This document shows positions 1 through 6,820 of a stretch of 22,701 nucleotides of DNA, piece after piece. The translations under genes and the position numbers were made by a program. Position 1 is the stretch's first letter. Every line of letters starts with the position of its first letter. Origin of the DNA: UBA7960 sp964624065 (lineage in GTDB: Bacteria; Bacteroidota; Bacteroidia; Bacteroidales; UBA7960). The stretch covers positions 1 to 22,701 of the forward strand of contig CAZUWF010000034.1 in the NCBI GenBank assembly GCA_964624065.1, in the 5' to 3' direction. The notes below the pieces were generated by a model. The model was not told the origin of the DNA. It saw nothing but the letters and a program-made list of their open reading frames with translations, and ran no database searches.

Positions 1-152
1 ATAGGCTTTCAAGGCAGCCAACGCCTCGTCGTTGTGTTCAATAAGTCAAAGATACAATTTGAAAGCAATTCACAACCCTGCCTTTTGCCTGCCCACCAAC
101 CCTTCTGTTGTGTTCAATAAGTCAAAGATACAATTTGAAAGCAATTCACAAC
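1..152 (-). CRISPR. End of a type II-C-like CRISPR array (2 repeats, 1 complete spacer)
   Basis: Two identical 46-nt direct repeats lie at 31-76 and 107-152, separated by a 30-nt spacer at 77-106. The 30 nt at 1-30 have exactly spacer length, so the array very likely continues beyond the left edge. Repeat ends are inverted (GTTGTG...CACAAC). Read on the minus strand the repeat starts GTTGTGAATTGCTTTCAAAT, which resembles the 46-47 nt repeats paired with Cas9 in type II-C systems of Bacteroidota (recalled family knowledge). The minus strand is chosen because of that match and because each repeat carries TTG-N18-TATCTTTG in this direction. No degenerate terminal repeat, tracrRNA anti-repeat or cas gene is visible inside the window. 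Type assignment rests on the repeat alone. Confidence 0.88.
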
Positions 153-277
153 TGCAATAATCGGGAAAATTGGTTAGGGTGGGTTGTTCGCCGTGCCTCA
201 ATTGGGCATTTAATATAAGCATTCACGGATTGACCCAAGGCCAAGCTTGTTATTGATAAGTTTTTGGAAGGGGCAGC
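153..277. other. Array flank between CRISPR and LytTR gene
   Basis: This 125-nt stretch lies between the last repeat and the stop codon of the response regulator. It would be the upstream flank for minus-strand transcription of the array. I see no open reading frame, no further repeat fragment and no anti-repeat. There is no clear terminator for the regulator gene. Confidence 0.5.
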
Positions 278-1036
278 TTACCCATTCAGCCTCTTCATCA
301 AGGCAGAGTATCCGGCCTTGCTCACCGGAACTTTCCTTTTGTTTTTTAGGAATGCAACGTACGAATCCTTGGTATATGGTTCAATCTTTACTAGGGCATC
401 GAGCCTAACCACGTGTGCGCGGTGAATCCTTGCAAAATTGGCCGGGTCGAGGTTTTCCTCGTAGTACCTGAGGGTTTTCTTTTTTAGGAAATCGTTTTGC
501 ATTGTAGATACGATAACGCAATCGTTGCGGGCCTCTATACCCACAATGTCCTCTTGGTGTATTACTTGTATTCCCTGGCCGGAGCGCAGAACAATCCTTT
601 CGAGGTACCTGCCGGTTCCAGGGCCATTTTCGAGCAGTTGGTTCAAACCGGGTTGGGTGCTATGGCCGGTCCTTATCAAATTCAATGCCTTGTTTACGGC
701 CTTTAGGAGCCTTTCCTTATCAATGGGTTTGAGCACGTAATCAACGGCCCCGTTATCAAATGCCTTGAGAGCGTATGTATCGTAGGCAGTGGTAAAGATA
801 ACAAGGGGAATTGCCTCCTTGTCAATCAGCTCAAGCATCTCAAAACCATTGATGCGTGGCATCTGTATGTCGAGAAATACTATGCTGGGTCGGTGCCGTG
901 CAATAGCCTTTGCACCCTCAAAACCGTCGCTGCACTCCTCAACCAATTCCAGGTCTTCAATCTCTTTGAGGTAATACTTGATTAGATCCCTAGCCGGCTT
1001 TTCGTCTTCAACTATTATGACCTTGTATTTGGACAT
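278..1036 (-). CDS. LytTR-family response regulator
   Basis: A 252-residue two-component response regulator. Residues 1-120 form a receiver domain with the acidic pocket E10/D11, phospho-acceptor D56 in FLDIQMP, T82/T83 and K103 in the LKPID loop. Residues about 145-250 form a LytTR DNA-binding domain containing FARIHRAHVVRLDAL and a C-terminal VPVSKAGYSALMKRL. The family binds short direct repeats upstream of target genes once phosphorylated. It follows the LytS-type kinase by 55 nt on the same strand, so the two are a probable cognate pair. The LiaF-like membrane protein upstream suggests an envelope-stress or antibiotic-response role, which is inference. The ATG start gives a standard N-terminus, MSKYKVIIVEDE. 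Confidence 0.95.
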   Translation of the reverse strand: MSKYKVIIVEDEKPARDLIKYYLKEIEDLELVEECSDGFEGAKAIARHRPSIVFLDIQMPRINGFEMLELIDKEAIPLVIFTTAYDTYALKAFDNGAVDYVLKPIDKERLLKAVNKALNLIRTGHSTQPGLNQLLENGPGTGRYLERIVLRSGQGIQVIHQEDIVGIEARNDCVIVSTMQNDFLKKKTLRYYEENLDPANFARIHRAHVVRLDALVKIEPYTKDSYVAFLKNKRKVPVSKAGYSALMKRLNG

Positions 1037-1091
1037 TTTTATAAAAATTTCGTTTTAAAAAACCACAACGATATAATGGGTAATTATCTGC

Positions 1092-2156
1092 CTAAGTTTC
1101 AACAAATTTCTTTGATGGAAGCCTAATGCACGCCACGAAAACTTCGCCCTCAACCCCTACCGATAGCAGGTTGCCGTTGCCGTAAATCAACCTCAACCTG
1201 TTCCTTACGTTTTCCAATCCAACCCCTTCGCTTCTCGGTCTTGCAAATTCCTTGTCGAAATTGTTCTTTACCACCAGGATAGCCTCTGTCTCGGTTACAT
1301 GTGTGGTGTAAGTTATTTCTACCGGAAGGTTGCTTTTTTGGGCTCCGTGCTTTACGGCATTTTCAAAAAGGGGTTGCAATATCATTACCGGAACTTGCAG
1401 GTTGCTTGTTTCGGGGGGTGTGTGGAGGTTATACTTTAACCTATCGCCAAACCTTACCACCTCTATGCTCAGGTAAGATTCAATGTACTTGAGCTCGTTT
1501 TGGAGCGATGTCATTTGCAATGCATCCTTACTCAGGGCGTAGCGCAAGAAGTCAGAAAGACGGCCCACCATTTCCCTTGCCCTTTCGGGCGAGGTAATGG
1601 TAAGACTGTTAATGGAGTTGAGGCTGTTGTATATGAAGTGCGGGTTGAGCTGGTTTTTAAGTGCCTGCAGCTCTGTCTTTTGCAGCAAGTCAACAAGATA
1701 ATTTTCGCGTTCGGTCGCCTCCAATCTCTTGCTTGTTAGGTAGAAAGTTTGAAGCATGAAAATGACCGAAAGGGCCAACAAAAACCCCACCGAACCCCTT
1801 AAAACCCACGTAGATTTTGCAAATTGAATGTAATCTTCAGAAAATATGGGCAATGCCTCGATCAAAAAAACACACGAAGCTAACCAGATGAATACCAATA
1901 CTATAGAAGCCAATAATGTGGTGATGAATTGTTTTGGTGCTTCCCATGGGGTGTCGCCCACAAATTGCACCAGGTATCCAATGGGAAGCAAGCAAACGAA
2001 AAGTATGGCTAGCGACCCCAAGGTGTCTGCCACAACCATGATTGGACCCCACTGAGTAGAAAAGATCTGCAGCAGAAGAACCACGCTGGTTGAAATGACC
2101 CAAAGCACCAGGTAGTGAGGAAGCAGCTTGCTTTTTATAAAAAATATACTCTTCAC
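1092..2156 (-). CDS. LytS/YehU-type sensor histidine kinase
   Basis: A 354-residue membrane kinase of the His_kinase (PF06580) type. Four hydrophobic helices lie at about 13-32, 42-65, 79-102 and 118-140. Phospho-acceptor H173 sits in the family motif NQLNPHFIYNSLN. The C-terminal ATPase domain shows the N-box LQPLFENAVKHG and a G-box GVGLENVRNRLRLIYG. No separate extracellular sensor domain is present, so sensing is probably through the membrane segment or by a partner such as the adjacent LiaF-like protein. The best start is a GTG at 2154-2156; the next in-frame methionine would remove the first transmembrane helix. It is followed by the response regulator, and the LiaF-like gene ends 131 nt upstream. 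Confidence 0.93.
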   Translation of the reverse strand: MKSIFFIKSKLLPHYLVLWVISTSVVLLLQIFSTQWGPIMVVADTLGSLAILFVCLLPIGYLVQFVGDTPWEAPKQFITTLLASIVLVFIWLASCVFLIEALPIFSEDYIQFAKSTWVLRGSVGFLLALSVIFMLQTFYLTSKRLEATERENYLVDLLQKTELQALKNQLNPHFIYNSLNSINSLTITSPERAREMVGRLSDFLRYALSKDALQMTSLQNELKYIESYLSIEVVRFGDRLKYNLHTPPETSNLQVPVMILQPLFENAVKHGAQKSNLPVEITYTTHVTETEAILVVKNNFDKEFARPRSEGVGLENVRNRLRLIYGNGNLLSVGVEGEVFVACIRLPSKKFVET

Positions 2157-2287
2157 AGGTCAGGAGCCAGAAATTGGAAATTTTTGGTCAGAAATTGAAA
2201 TTGGAAGCTGGTGGTAGTGATTGGTAGGCCTATAACTTTTATTCGTGGGGTTAATTCACTTTGTTACCTGTCAACTCTAAACTGATT
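2157..2287. repeat. Intergenic segment with degenerate heptad-like repeats
   Basis: Positions about 2160-2215 contain imperfect reiterations of a TTGGAAa/GAAATTG unit, with GGTCAG(n)AGAAATTG appearing in two related forms. No protein is encoded. It resembles degenerate short tandem repeats found between genes in some Bacteroidota. The segment separates the LiaF-like gene from the kinase gene. Confidence 0.4.
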
Positions 2288-3004
2288 TTACGCCGTTTTT
2301 ATCTCGCCCCCACCAAATATTATTACCCCTTCAATGGTTATAACCTTGTTTGGATTGCTAACCAGGTAAGGATTTCGTTTTATCCGTTCGTCGGAGAAGC
2401 CGCCAAAAACCGCCGTAGGTTTGAATTTTACGGTCCAATCCTCCGGTACGAAAATGGAGCATCCTCCAAAAATGCAAATAACCTCCAAAACGTTTTCACC
2501 CTCCGATAGCACCGCATCCCTGAGGTTTAGTTCGGTGCCGCCAAAAATACAAACTACCTCCCCGCCACTGAAGTTCTTGGAACTAACTTTTTTTTTCTGC
2601 CCCGAGAAAATGTTGAAATCTTCCAAACGGTCGGTTTCTTCATTGCCCTCAAAAAAACCCCCTCGTTCCTTGTTTCGTCTGAAATATCCTCGGGGAAAAA
2701 TCAATGAAATACCTACCAGGAGCATTGTACCCGGAATTACGAATTTCACCAATTCCTTAAACTTCCATCCCAAGGCATCGCCCGATAAAAAGGCAGCGCC
2801 AATCAAAAACAAGATCAAACCCGTTGACTTCTCGCGCGATGAGAGCATCAAAATGATACCAAGTACTACCAAAATGGTTTTCCACGAGAAAACATAAGTG
2901 GGTACGAAAAATGGAATCAAATCAAAAAACCTCAAGAACAAGAATGAACCTATCAAAATGAAAATTAGTCCGAGCAGGGCTCTGCTGCTATTCTTTGAAC
3001 TCAT
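2288..3004 (-). CDS. LiaF-like membrane protein (DUF5668 plus LiaF C-terminal-like domain)
   Basis: A 238-residue protein. Four hydrophobic segments lie at about 9-33, 42-55, 61-74 and 87-103, as in the LiaI/DUF5668 transmembrane region. After a charged linker (about 105-130), residues 130-238 form a cytosolic beta-rich domain with a recurring F-G-G turn: IFGG at 153 and 178, VFGG at 199, IFGG at 229. This is the LiaF C-terminal-like fold. In Firmicutes LiaF restrains the LiaS kinase during cell-wall stress. Here the neighbour is a LytS/LytTR pair, so a similar modulator role is inferred, not shown. The start is set at the ATG at 3004. An upstream in-frame ATG would begin upstream of the promoter at 3030-3061, and the added residues are not membrane-like. 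Confidence 0.85.
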   Translation of the reverse strand: MSSKNSSRALLGLIFILIGSFLFLRFFDLIPFFVPTYVFSWKTILVVLGIILMLSSREKSTGLILFLIGAAFLSGDALGWKFKELVKFVIPGTMLLVGISLIFPRGYFRRNKERGGFFEGNEETDRLEDFNIFSGQKKKVSSKNFSGGEVVCIFGGTELNLRDAVLSEGENVLEVICIFGGCSIFVPEDWTVKFKPTAVFGGFSDERIKRNPYLVSNPNKVITIEGVIIFGGGEIKTA

Positions 3005-3029
3005 TGTTTTGTGTTTTAAAAATTTCAGG

Positions 3030-3061
3030 CAAAGATAATTTTTGGAAACAACATTTTTCAA
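3030..3061 (-). promoter_or_regulatory. Predicted promoter for LiaF-like gene
   Basis: On the minus strand TTG (3061-3059) is followed after 21 nt by TATCTTTG (3037-3030), an exact match to the Bacteroidota -7 consensus TAnnTTTG. It leaves a leader of roughly 20 nt before the ATG at 3004. Confidence 0.65.
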
Positions 3062-3123
3062 GTTTATGGGCGCAAATGGCACTTTTTTGAAGGTTAATAG
3101 CCACAGTTAAGCCGCGAACAAAT

Positions 3124-3162
3124 AAAAAAACGACCAAACCCGTGCACCGGATCTGGCCGTTT
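3124..3162 (-). terminator. Rho-independent terminator of the rpmG-DUF4295 unit
   Basis: Arms at 3128-3142 and 3148-3162 form a 15-pair stem on the minus strand (three G-U pairs, no mismatch) with a 5-nt loop, followed by a run of seven T. It sits 27 nt past the DUF4295 stop codon. Confidence 0.88.
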
Positions 3163-3188
3163 GGCGTTTGCATGATGCAAGAATGTAC

Positions 3189-3344
3189 CTACTTCTTGCT
3201 CAAAAAAGATTTTACTTGATCTGATGCCATAATGGTCTCGCTGAAGGTGTACGCACCGCTCTTGTTGGATTTATTCATTCTTATAACTTTGGCGAATCCT
3301 TTTCCGGTGTCGGTCTTTAGTGTTGCAACAACTTTCTTTGCCAT
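3189..3344 (-). CDS. DUF4295 small basic protein
   Basis: A 51-residue basic protein starting MAKKVVATLKTDTGKGFAKV and ending VKSFLSKK, too short for a usual length cutoff. It matches the DUF4295 family as I recall it. These are Bacteroidota-specific small proteins encoded next to ribosomal protein L33. The ATG at 3344 lies 11 nt after the rpmG stop codon, so both are on one transcript. Its molecular role is not known; its lysine content and partnership with L33 suggest ribosome association, which is inference. In related genomes ftsY usually follows; here a terminator and the LiaF-like gene follow instead. Confidence 0.88.
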   Translation of the reverse strand: MAKKVVATLKTDTGKGFAKVIRMNKSNKSGAYTFSETIMASDQVKSFLSKK

Positions 3345-3355
3345 GATATGAAGGT

Positions 3356-3544
3356 TTACTTGATTTCTCTATGAACAGTTTTCTTTCTAAGAATTGGGTT
3401 ATACTTCAATAACTCCAAGCGTTCGGGTGTGTTCTTCTTGTTCTTTTTGGTAACATATCTCGAAGTACCCGGCAGGCCGCTTCCCTTGTGTTCGGTGCAC
3501 TCCATTATTACCTGCACCCTCGCTTCTTTAGTTTTCTTTGCCAT
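3356..3544 (-). CDS. rpmG: 50S ribosomal protein L33
   Basis: A 62-residue basic ribosomal protein with the L33 core CTEHKGSGLPGTSRY and the tail NPILRKKTVHREIK. Only one cysteine (C16) is present, so this is the zinc-free form lacking both CxxC pairs. Length is normal for the family (about 50-62). It is first in a two-gene unit with the DUF4295 gene and is preceded by a strong consensus promoter. Bacteroidota usually have rpmB (L28) directly upstream. Here the 193 nt upstream hold no L28 gene, so rpmB must lie elsewhere. Confidence 0.97.
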   Translation of the reverse strand: MAKKTKEARVQVIMECTEHKGSGLPGTSRYVTKKNKKNTPERLELLKYNPILRKKTVHREIK

Positions 3545-3573
3545 TATTGAATCTCTTTTTGTTTTTGGGAGTG

Positions 3574-3603
3574 CAAAAGTAGTAATTATTTCTTAATAAA
3601 CAA
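3574..3603 (-). promoter_or_regulatory. Predicted promoter for rpmG
   Basis: On the minus strand TTG (3603-3601), 19 nt, then TACTTTTG (3581-3574) matches the Bacteroidota vegetative promoter exactly. The start codon is at 3544, leaving a leader of about 20-25 nt. Confidence 0.8.
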
Positions 3604-3707
3604 CCTAAAAAGGGTAATTTTTTCTTTTTTCCAACAATTGAAAAAAATAATAGTTTTGCAACTTTTAAGCAAGTCTTCAATTTTCTTGTCCAAAACAGTA
3701 CTTGAAA

Positions 3708-3736
3708 TTGCCGGGTGAAAGTTTTTACAATCTTTG
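3708..3736 (+). promoter_or_regulatory. Predicted promoter for the alpha/beta hydrolase
   Basis: TTG at 3708-3710 is followed after 18 nt by AATCTTTG at 3729-3736, one base off TAnnTTTG. Transcription would start near 3742, which rules out the TTG codon at 3738 as the translation start and favours the ATG at 3765. Confidence 0.45.
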
Positions 3737-3764
3737 ATTGAGTATTGACAAACACATATTTACA

Positions 3765-4703
3765 ATGAACCAAGGGAGCAATGTAATGGAAACCTTTGTT
3801 TTAGAAAACAATAAAGGCCTCAAGTTTTTTGTAAGAAGTTTTTTGCCCTCAAGCCAAAAACCCAAAGGTGTGCTCCAGATATTTCACGGTATGGCAGAAC
3901 ACGGTGGGAGATATGCCGAATTTGCCAGTTTTCTTGCCAATAATGGTTTTGCCACCTACATTGCCGACCATCCGGGCCACGGCCTTACGGCACCAAGTAA
4001 AAAAAACCTTGGAGTGCTTGAGGGCAAGAAGGGCTGGAACCTGATGCTCAAGAACCAACTAAAACTATTGACACACATTAGGTCCAAGCACACTAATACG
4101 CACGTTTTCTTGATGGGACACAGTATGGGCTCAATCCTCGCACGGCATTTTACTAGTATTTACCCTCTGTATTTCAAGGGTTTGATACTTTCGGGACCAA
4201 CCGAAACTCCAAAATTTCAACTGAAACTCGGACAAGCCCTTTCATCCGTCCTTTCATCGCTCTTTCCCGACCACCAGAAAATTAAATGGTTCAACAAGCA
4301 TTTTTACAACAATTTTAATAGACATTTCAAATCTCCACAAACTATGTTCGAGTGGATATCGTCCAAAAGGGAAGAAGTGGATGAGTACGTAAGCGACCCA
4401 CTTTGCGGCTTTGATTGCTCGGTGGGGTTTTATCGGAATCTTTTTTGGGGAATCAAGGAAATGCAAAAAAACAATCGAAACCTAACCTTCAGGAAATCAC
4501 TGCCAATCCTGATTTTTGCAGGCGACCAGGATCCTGTTGGCCACTTCGGAAAGGATGCCGTTCAGATTCACGCAAGTTACTACAAGCAGAGTTTTCACAA
4601 ATTATCCATCAAAGTATTTAACGGCCGCCACGAAATGCTTCGAGAAGAAAATAAGCAAGAAGTGTTCGAATATATTTTGAAATGGCTGGATGAGAGGATC
4701 TAG
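3765..4703 (+). CDS. Alpha/beta hydrolase, monoacylglycerol lipase / lysophospholipase-like
   Basis: A 312-residue serine hydrolase of the Hydrolase_4 (PF12146) group. Visible features are the oxyanion-hole region FHGMAEHGGRYAEFA, the DHPGHGLT segment, the nucleophile elbow GHSMGS (S120), the acid D256 in AGDQDPVG and H289 in NGRHEML. This completes a Ser-Asp-His triad in family order and spacing. Likely substrates are monoacylglycerols or lysophospholipids; exact specificity cannot be read. No signal peptide is seen, so it is probably cytosolic. It stands alone, diverging from rpmG. ATG 3786 (305 residues), preceded by an AGGGAG sequence, is the alternative start. Confidence 0.88.
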   Translation: MNQGSNVMETFVLENNKGLKFFVRSFLPSSQKPKGVLQIFHGMAEHGGRYAEFASFLANNGFATYIADHPGHGLTAPSKKNLGVLEGKKGWNLMLKNQLKLLTHIRSKHTNTHVFLMGHSMGSILARHFTSIYPLYFKGLILSGPTETPKFQLKLGQALSSVLSSLFPDHQKIKWFNKHFYNNFNRHFKSPQTMFEWISSKREEVDEYVSDPLCGFDCSVGFYRNLFWGIKEMQKNNRNLTFRKSLPILIFAGDQDPVGHFGKDAVQIHASYYKQSFHKLSIKVFNGRHEMLREENKQEVFEYILKWLDERI

Positions 4704-4714
4704 GGAAGCATTGG

Positions 4715-4760
4715 GTAAACAATTGGCAATGGCAACCTGGCAACTTGGCAAATTGACCAA
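4715..4760. repeat. Short degenerate TGGCAA-type tandem repeat
   Basis: About four spaced copies of TGGCAA or a close variant occur shortly after the hydrolase stop codon. No ORF is present. The pattern resembles the heptad-like stretch at 2160-2215. The rest of the 206-nt gap holds the candidate etf promoter. Confidence 0.4.
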
Positions 4761-4858
4761 CCATCCTTAACATATCAACATTTTCAAATTACCCCCTTTC
4801 CAATTTTTACCGATCATTATTTAAATTCATTCTAAAGTCGTGGTTTTGAAACAATGAT

Positions 4859-4866
4859 TAATTTTG
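4859..4866 (+). promoter_or_regulatory. Candidate -7 element upstream of etfB
   Basis: TAATTTTG is an exact TAnnTTTG match 43 nt before the etfB ATG. The matching -33 position carries only TCG, so the upstream element is weak. This might indicate activator dependence or a different true start site. Confidence 0.5.
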
Positions 4867-4909
4867 CCCCTAAACTTTTTCGCCCATTTCAATTTAAAAT
4901 TTTCGCATT

Positions 4910-5659
4910 ATGAATATTCTGGTATGTATCAGCAACGTGCCCGACACTACTACCAAGGTTAAGTTTGCTGACAACAACACCCGTTTGGATACTACAGGGA
5001 TTCAATGGGTTATAAACCCATGGGATGAGTTGTCGCTTACGCGAGCACTCGAGTTAAAGGACGATGCCTCAACAGGCGTTAAGCAAGTTTCGGTGGCCCA
5101 CGTTGGCTTGGCAGGTGCCGAACCCACCATACGCAAGGCCCTTGCAATGGGTGCCGACAATGCCTACAGAGTAAACATTGACCCCGCCGATGCATTTCAA
5201 GTTGCTAAGGGATTGGCTCAAATTTTCATGGCCGGCCAATTTGACATAGTAATGTGCGGTATAGAATCATCCGACTTCAATGGGTCAAACGTGGGCAGTA
5301 TGGTTGCCGAAATACTTGACATAACTTCGGTTTCTGCAATTTCTAACCTTAAAATCGAAGGCGGCGTTGCGCTTGTTACCCGCGAAATTGATGGTGGCCA
5401 GGAACTACTCCACGTAGAAATACCCTTCGTGGGTATAGTTCAAAAGGGGATTGCAAAAGAACCAAGGATTGCTGCCATGCGCGGAATAATGATGGCCCGA
5501 AGCAAACCAATAACCGTAGTTGACCCATCAGGTGCACAACCCCTTAGTAGCGTTATTGGATACGAGCTACCGCCAGCAAGGGCCGCGTGCAAGTTCGTAG
5601 ATGCCGAAGATGCAGGCAGGCTCATTGATCTGCTTCAAAATGAGGCTAAAGTTATTTAA
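4910..5659 (+). CDS. etfB: Electron transfer flavoprotein, beta subunit (FixA-like)
   Basis: A 249-residue EtfB. The N-terminus MNILVCISNVPDTTTKVKF, the NPWDELSLTRALELKD region and the GADNAYRVN segment are characteristic. EtfB binds AMP and pairs with EtfA to carry electrons from acyl-CoA dehydrogenases to a membrane quinone reductase. Length is normal for the family. It lies 31 nt upstream of etfA on the same strand, and the subunits form a heterodimer. The downstream Fe-S genes and acyl-CoA dehydrogenase supply the acceptor and donor, so this is most likely a respiratory fatty-acid-oxidation ETF. A bifurcating or nitrogen-fixation (FixAB) role is less likely because no fixC/fixX or butyryl-CoA-type genes are nearby. 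Confidence 0.96.
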   Translation: MNILVCISNVPDTTTKVKFADNNTRLDTTGIQWVINPWDELSLTRALELKDDASTGVKQVSVAHVGLAGAEPTIRKALAMGADNAYRVNIDPADAFQVAKGLAQIFMAGQFDIVMCGIESSDFNGSNVGSMVAEILDITSVSAISNLKIEGGVALVTREIDGGQELLHVEIPFVGIVQKGIAKEPRIAAMRGIMMARSKPITVVDPSGAQPLSSVIGYELPPARAACKFVDAEDAGRLIDLLQNEAKVI

Positions 5660-5690
5660 GTTCTCGGTGTAAACAAAAAAAAAATAACAA

Positions 5691-6659
5691 ATGTCAATAT
5701 TAATATATGCCGAAAACTGGGACGGCAAATTCAAGAAACAAACCTTCGAACTAGCTTCTTACGGTGCAGCATTAGCAAAAATGGCCGGAGGGCAATTAAG
5801 TGCAATTTCGCTTGGGGTTGTAGCACAGGAAGAACTACAAAAACTTGGAAAATACGGAGTGGCGAGGGTGTTGACGGATACCAAGCCATTATTCAATACC
5901 CTAGATAGCAAAGCTTTTTCAATTGCAATAGCCCAAGCGGCACAAAAAGTTGGCGCAAAAATTGTAATCATTGCCTCCACCAACGCCGGCAAGTCAATAG
6001 CTCCAAGGGTATCGGTGAGGTTGTCGGCAGCCTTGGCCTCGGGTGTAAACCAATTACCCGCCACATTAGAACCCTTCGTAATTAACAAAAGGGTTTACTC
6101 GGGCGGTGCTTTCGCCAAAATGTCATTGAATACCCAAGTAAAGGTTCTAACGCTGGCTCCAAATTCCTTTGACCTTGCCGAAAATCCAGCCGATATTGTA
6201 TCTGAAGATTTTGAAGCCACCATCGATCCTGGATCGGTTACCACAAAGGTTAAAGAAGTTCTCAAACACGAAGGTAAAATTTTGCTTACCGATGCCGAAA
6301 TAGTAATCTCAGGTGGCCGGGGTATGAAATCGCCCGACAACTGGCAACCCCTCCTTGAACTTGCCGAACTGCTCGGCGGTGCTACCGCCTGTTCGAGGCC
6401 TGTTTCGGACGAAGGGTGGAGGCCACACTCCGAACACACCGGACAAACCGGTAAGATCGTTTCGCCAAACCTATACGTGGCCATTGGTATATCTGGTGCA
6501 ACCCAACACTTGGCGGGGGTTAGTGCATCAAAGTGCATCGTGGCAATAAATTCAGATAAATCAGCACCCATATTCGAAGCCGCCAGTTACGGTATTGTAG
6601 GCGATGCCGCCAAGGTTTTGCCAAAGCTCGTTGAAAAGGTAAAAGAAATAAAGGCATAG
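5691..6659 (+). CDS. etfA: Electron transfer flavoprotein, alpha subunit (FixB-like)
   Basis: A 322-residue EtfA. Residues 1-190 form the N-terminal alpha/beta domain. Residues about 197-320 form the FAD-binding domain with VISGGRGMKSPDNW (206-218), SRPVSDEGWRPHSEHTGQTG (235-254) and the family signature LYVAIGISGATQHLAG (261-276) ending VAINSDKSAPIF. These elements hold the FAD. The protein is full length with no missing motif. The next gene starts 161 nt downstream; that gap contains small imperfect repeats (GTAGGCAG/GCAGGCAG) and a GGATCC-containing inverted repeat but no gene, so the downstream genes could be on the same transcript or have their own promoter. Confidence 0.97.
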   Translation: MSILIYAENWDGKFKKQTFELASYGAALAKMAGGQLSAISLGVVAQEELQKLGKYGVARVLTDTKPLFNTLDSKAFSIAIAQAAQKVGAKIVIIASTNAGKSIAPRVSVRLSAALASGVNQLPATLEPFVINKRVYSGGAFAKMSLNTQVKVLTLAPNSFDLAENPADIVSEDFEATIDPGSVTTKVKEVLKHEGKILLTDAEIVISGGRGMKSPDNWQPLLELAELLGGATACSRPVSDEGWRPHSEHTGQTGKIVSPNLYVAIGISGATQHLAGVSASKCIVAINSDKSAPIFEAASYGIVGDAAKVLPKLVEKVKEIKA

Positions 6660-6820
6660 GGCCGAGATCCTATGGATCCTAAGCACCATTGCTATAAAGT
6701 AGGCAGTACGAAGCAGGCAGAGTAAAAATGAACAATGACAGGGGAAAATCGAAACATTAATACCCTTAAATCTTTATCATTTATGCCCCGACATATCACT
6801 AACTACAAGTTACTAATAAA

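Noticed and set aside
31..152. Type VI-B or V-A CRISPR array
   Set aside because: Those repeats are about 36 nt with different conserved ends. The 46-nt length and GTTGTGAATTGC start fit II-C.
153..277. tracrRNA in the array flank
   Set aside because: No stretch complementary to the repeat was found there on either strand.
3738..3764. TTG start for the alpha/beta hydrolase
   Set aside because: It lies at or before the predicted transcription start, and two ATG codons follow.
5759..6571. Long antisense ORFs opposite etfA (109 and 158 codons)
   Set aside because: They are frame shadows of a clearly conserved EtfA and have no family features of their own.
6660..6820. Hairpin around GGATCC after etfA as a terminator
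   Set aside because: The stem is short and no T tract follows, so read-through into the Fe-S genes remains possible.
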